Source of the DNA: Xanthomonas sp. AM6
GTDB lineage: Bacteria > Pseudomonadota > Gammaproteobacteria > Xanthomonadales > Xanthomonadaceae
Direction of reading: 5' to 3'
Length of the DNA: 64,000 nucleotides
Assembly: GCF_025665335.1 (NCBI RefSeq)
Contig: NZ_CP106869.1
Span: 956,501 to 1,020,500 of the forward strand
This document shows, in pieces, positions 61,199 through 64,000 of this stretch (its first letter is position 1; each line of letters starts with the position of its first letter). Both the position numbers and the translations under genes were made by a program. Under the pieces are notes generated by a model. It was not told the DNA's origin, searched no databases, and saw nothing but the letters and a program-made list of their open reading frames with translations.

Positions 61199-61864
61199 AT
61201 GCTCCGCTACGCGCTCGCCCTGCGCCGCCATCCGTCCGCGTTGCTGCTGGGCGTGCAGTTGCTGGGGCTGCTGCTGTATCCGCTGATGGAGGACACCGCG
61301 TCCGGGCGCGCGCTGTTCGGCGCCTTCGGCATCGTGGTGCTGGGCCTGGCGCTGTGGGTGGTCAACCGCAGCCCGGCGGTGCTGTGGATCGCCTGGTGCC
61401 TGGCGGTGCCGTCGGTGGTGCTGTCGATCGCGGCGGCGATGCGCGATAGCGCGGCGCTGGGCACGTTCGCGCAATCGCTGGAAAGCCTGCTGTACTTCTA
61501 TACCGCGGCCAGCCTGATCGCCTACATGCTGCAGGACCACGAGGTCACCCGCGACGAACTGTATGCGGCCGGCGCGACCTTCACGCTGCTGGCGTGGGCG
61601 TTCGCCTTCGCGTTCTCGGTGTGCCAGCAGTGGCTGCCCGGCAGCTTCACCGCCGCGGTGGACGCGCAGTCGCCCAGAACCTGGATGGAACTGCTGTACC
61701 TGAGCTTCAGCGTGCTGTCCGGGGTGGGCCTGAGCGACGTGGTGCCGGTGATGCCGCTGGCGCGCGCGCTGGTGATGCTCGAGCAGTTCGCCGGCGTGAT
61801 GTACATCGCGCTGGTGGTGTCGCGGCTGATTGGGCTCAGCGTCACACGCAAGCCGAAAACCTGA
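61199..61864 (+). CDS. Ion-channel-like membrane protein with two-helix pore
   Basis: This 221-residue inner-membrane protein has several helices (about 12-30, 38-55, 60-80, 92-112, 125-145 and 187-210). Between the last two, a pore-loop-like segment LYLSFSVLSGVGLSDVVPV aligns with the TxTTVGYGD filter of potassium channels but has GVGLSD (175-180) in its place. It resembles Ion_trans_2 family proteins. Ion selectivity is uncertain and it may not conduct potassium. TATGAT at 61163-61168 is a candidate -10 box. The start codon is uncertain; a GTG 63 bp upstream is possible. Confidence 0.78.
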   Translation: MLRYALALRRHPSALLLGVQLLGLLLYPLMEDTASGRALFGAFGIVVLGLALWVVNRSPAVLWIAWCLAVPSVVLSIAAAMRDSAALGTFAQSLESLLYFYTAASLIAYMLQDHEVTRDELYAAGATFTLLAWAFAFAFSVCQQWLPGSFTAAVDAQSPRTWMELLYLSFSVLSGVGLSDVVPVMPLARALVMLEQFAGVMYIALVVSRLIGLSVTRKPKT

Positions 61865-61871
61865 ATCGCAG

Positions 61872-61898
61872 TTAAAAAAAACGCGCCAAGTGGCGCGT
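61872..61898 (-). terminator. Strong minus-strand intrinsic terminator with no annotated gene upstream
   Basis: On the minus strand the stem ACGCGCC-ACTT-GGCGCGT is followed by eight consecutive T residues. On the plus strand the hairpin is followed by AATCTT and would be weak. No minus-strand gene exists between here and 62121, so it would end an unannotated leftward transcript. Confidence 0.8.
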
Positions 61899-62120
61899 AA
61901 TCTTGCAGCGTTTATGTGAGTTTCGTCGGCGGAGAGAGAGCCTGTAGTTGCTTCGCCGCGATTGGCGGCGGCAACGACTAGGGTAGAATTTGTCGGCCTC
62001 GCCACGCCTGGCTGCATTCGTCGCATTGGTTTGCCGAATCTGCCCGTTGGCGCCACATGGCGCGCGTGCGCCGTGCCGTGATTCCCACCCAAACGCAGAT
62101 CGTCGTTGCCTTAGTCGCGC

Positions 62121-64000
62121 ATGTCCTCGCCATCTCCTGCCACCCCGCTGCTTCCGGAACGGATGCAGGTCGGCGATTGCCTGGTGCTGCTGTCGCTGCG
62201 CGAAGTGCATGCGCCGCGCGCGCGGCGGCCGCAGCGGCTCACGCCCAAGGCGATGGGCGTGCTGCGCGTGCTGCTGGCGCAGCCGGGGCAGGTGGTGGAG
62301 CGCGAGGCGCTGCTGGCCCAGGTCTGGCCGGACACGCAGCCGACCAACGACGTGGTGACCCAGGCCATCACCCAATTGCGCAAGGCCTTCGCCGCCGGCG
62401 CCAAGGGCGACGCGCCGGCCTACATCGAGACCCTGGCCAAGACCGGCTACCGGCTGGTGGCGCCGGTGCAGGCCTTGCCGGAGGTGGAGGCCGGGACGAG
62501 CGCGCCGGCCGCTGCGGCGGTGGCCGACGGCGTCTCCCTCGACGCCGTGCCGCACGCAGCCGCCGCCGCGCCGCCTGTGGCGGTGGCACCGCCTGCGCTG
62601 CCGCGCCGCATGCAGGTGGTGCTGGCCGCTGTTGCCGGCGCCGGCCTGATGCTGCTGGCGATGCTGCTGTGGTGGTTGCCGTCCGGCAGCCAGGGCCCGG
62701 CGGACAGCGAGCAGGAGCGGGTGGTCGGCAGCCCGGAGCGGCCGTACCGGCTGATCACCACGATGCCGGGCTTCGAGCTGGAGCCAGCCTTGTCGCCGGA
62801 CGGCACGCAGGTGGCGTACGCCGCCGGGATCGAGGGCCGCGCAGGCACGCAGTTGCTGGTGCAGGCGACCGGCCGTGCCGCCGGCAGCGCGCCGGCGCGG
62901 CCGCTGGTCGTGCCGGGCGTGGGCCATTCCGACCGCCTGCCGGCCTGGTCGCCGGACGGAAAGCGCATCGCCTTCGCCCGGCTGGGGCCGGACGGGCAAT
63001 GCCAGGTGCTGGTGGCGGCCGCCGACGGGCACCAGGCGCCGCGCCCGGCCGTGCGCTGCGACGGCACCGAACTGCTCAGTTTCGATTGGACCCCGGACGG
63101 TCGCGGCCTGCTGTTCGGCAGCATGACCGGACGCCAGCCTGCCCGCGGGATCCGCGTGCTCGACCTGTCCAGCGGCCGCTGGCGCGCGCTGCCGTATCCG
63201 GTCGCTGCCGGCGCGTTCGACTACGCGCCGCGCTATTCCCCCGACGGGCAGTGGATCGCGTTCGTGCGCAACCCGCAGATGGGCGGCCTGTGGCGGGTGC
63301 CGGCCGCCGGCGGCCAGGCCGAGCCGCTGACCCGCGAGTTCGCCGAGATCCGCGGCTGGGACTGGACCCGCGACGGCCGCGGCATCGTGTTCGGGCGCCG
63401 GGTCGACAGCGAGACCCGCCTGTACCGGCTGGATACCGCCTCGCGGCGCCTGCGCGACCTGGGCCTGGGCGACGCGCAGTCGCCGACCGTGTCGCGCGAC
63501 GGCGAGCGCCTCGCCTTCGTGCACCGGCGCCCGCAGTTCGCGCTGTACCGCATCGCCGCCGGCGATGGCCGCGGCAAGCGCGAGAGCCAGCGCCTGTTCG
63601 CCTCCACCGGGCGCGACAGCCAGCCGGTGATCGCGCCCGATGGCCGCCAGTTGGTCTTCACGTCGGACCGCTCCGGCAGCTTTGCGCTGTGGTGGGGCGA
63701 CGTGACCCGGCCGCAGTCGCTGCGGCTGATCGAGGGGCTGCGCCCGGAAACGCGGCAGCCGCCGGCGTGGTCGGCCGACAGCCAGTCGCTGCTGGTCAGC
63801 GGCCGCGACGCGCAGGGGCGCTCGGTGATCTACGAAGTGCGGCCGCAATCGGGCAGCGTGGTCCCCTTGCCGGTGCCGTCCGGCGAACCGCTGCAGGCGG
63901 CGTACACCGCCGACCCGGGGCAGGTGCTGGTCCTGCTCGGCGAGCATGGCCGCACCCGCCTGCAGCTGTATGACCGCCGCAGCCTGCCGTGGCGGCGCCT
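62121..64000 (+). CDS. CadC-like membrane regulator with TolB-type propeller, 3' end cut by window
   Basis: The frame from ATG 62121 stays open to the window end (626 codons). An OmpR-type winged helix (about 15-112) contains LTPKAMGVLRVLLAQPGQVV and ETLAKTGYRLV. An Ala/Pro linker and one membrane helix (about 164-186) follow. A periplasmic beta-propeller has repeats such as LSPDGTQVAYAAG, WSPDGKRIAFAR, YSPDGQWIAFVR and SRDGERLAFV. The layout is that of ToxR/CadC one-component sensors with a TolB/PD40 sensory domain. TAGAAT at 61984 is a possible -10 box. The signal it senses is unknown. Confidence 0.9.
   Translation, partial: MSSPSPATPLLPERMQVGDCLVLLSLREVHAPRARRPQRLTPKAMGVLRVLLAQPGQVVEREALLAQVWPDTQPTNDVVTQAITQLRKAFAAGAKGDAPAYIETLAKTGYRLVAPVQALPEVEAGTSAPAAAAVADGVSLDAVPHAAAAAPPVAVAPPALPRRMQVVLAAVAGAGLMLLAMLLWWLPSGSQGPADSEQERVVGSPERPYRLITTMPGFELEPALSPDGTQVAYAAGIEGRAGTQLLVQATGRAAGSAPARPLVVPGVGHSDRLPAWSPDGKRIAFARLGPDGQCQVLVAAADGHQAPRPAVRCDGTELLSFDWTPDGRGLLFGSMTGRQPARGIRVLDLSSGRWRALPYPVAAGAFDYAPRYSPDGQWIAFVRNPQMGGLWRVPAAGGQAEPLTREFAEIRGWDWTRDGRGIVFGRRVDSETRLYRLDTASRRLRDLGLGDAQSPTVSRDGERLAFVHRRPQFALYRIAAGDGRGKRESQRLFASTGRDSQPVIAPDGRQLVFTSDRSGSFALWWGDVTRPQSLRLIEGLRPETRQPPAWSADSQSLLVSGRDAQGRSVIYEVRPQSGSVVPLPVPSGEPLQAAYTADPGQVLVLLGEHGRTRLQLYDRRSLPWRR

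Overview
The window is a 64 kb piece of a high-GC gammaproteobacterial chromosome that reads as Xanthomonas. The evidence is the gene order (ilvC-ilvG-ilvM-ilvA-leuA-leuC-leuD-leuB, waaA-tolC-pcm, porin/CitH/TctDE-like and porin/DctA blocks), the GGGATT-type G-rich intergenic heptamers, the GTAGGAG palindromic repeats and TAGAAT-like -10 boxes. Species is not determined. No rRNA, tRNA, CRISPR array or insertion sequence was seen.

Layout. 1-2.6 kb: a methyltransferase cut by the window edge, an SGNH hydrolase and an AlaT-type aminotransferase, all on the minus strand. 2.9-12.1 kb: an accessory type I secretion locus with an HlyB-type ABC exporter, an HlyD adaptor, a small four-helix membrane protein and a large FrpC-like RTX protein. 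The last two are strikingly AT-rich. The RTX gene contains a glycine-rich hydrophobic stretch, an Asp-Pro self-processing module and a 510-bp tandem repeat array. It is broken into three frames by a one-base G difference in alternate repeat units. 12.3-14.7 kb: rsgA and a QEGLA-motif metallopeptidase-like gene. 14.8-31.7 kb: a carboxylate island with acetoacetyl-CoA reductase, citrate transporter, porin, TctDE-like two-component pair with a periplasmic binding protein, LuxR-type regulator, DctB-like hybrid kinase, second porin, DctA and malic enzyme MaeB. 32.1-41.2 kb: envelope genes (glycosyltransferase, O-antigen ligase, LpxL-type acyltransferase, waaA, tolC), then pcm and a TetR regulator. 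41.5-44.6 kb: a propeller-Y_Y_Y-GGDEF diguanylate cyclase. 44.9-54.4 kb: the branched-chain amino acid operon on the minus strand, preceded by a leader peptide and attenuator. 54.6-64 kb: gamma-glutamyltransferase, a soluble chemoreceptor, a TPP riboswitch with thiC, a two-pore-helix channel-like protein and a CadC-like regulator running off the window.

How the genes fit together. The two porins, CitH, DctA, their sensor proteins and malic enzyme form one physical neighbourhood for taking up citrate and C4-dicarboxylates and feeding them to pyruvate. The ilv-leu genes form one nearly continuous, translationally coupled operon controlled by attenuation. The RTX locus carries its own inner-membrane export machinery. 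TolC, encoded 26 kb away, is the likely outer-membrane partner.

The best candidate for an undescribed system is the RTX locus. A T1SS-exported FrpC-like protein with a membrane-inserting N-terminal region sits 11 bp behind a four-helix protein that could be its immunity factor, and its repeat units alternate between GGG and GGGG states.
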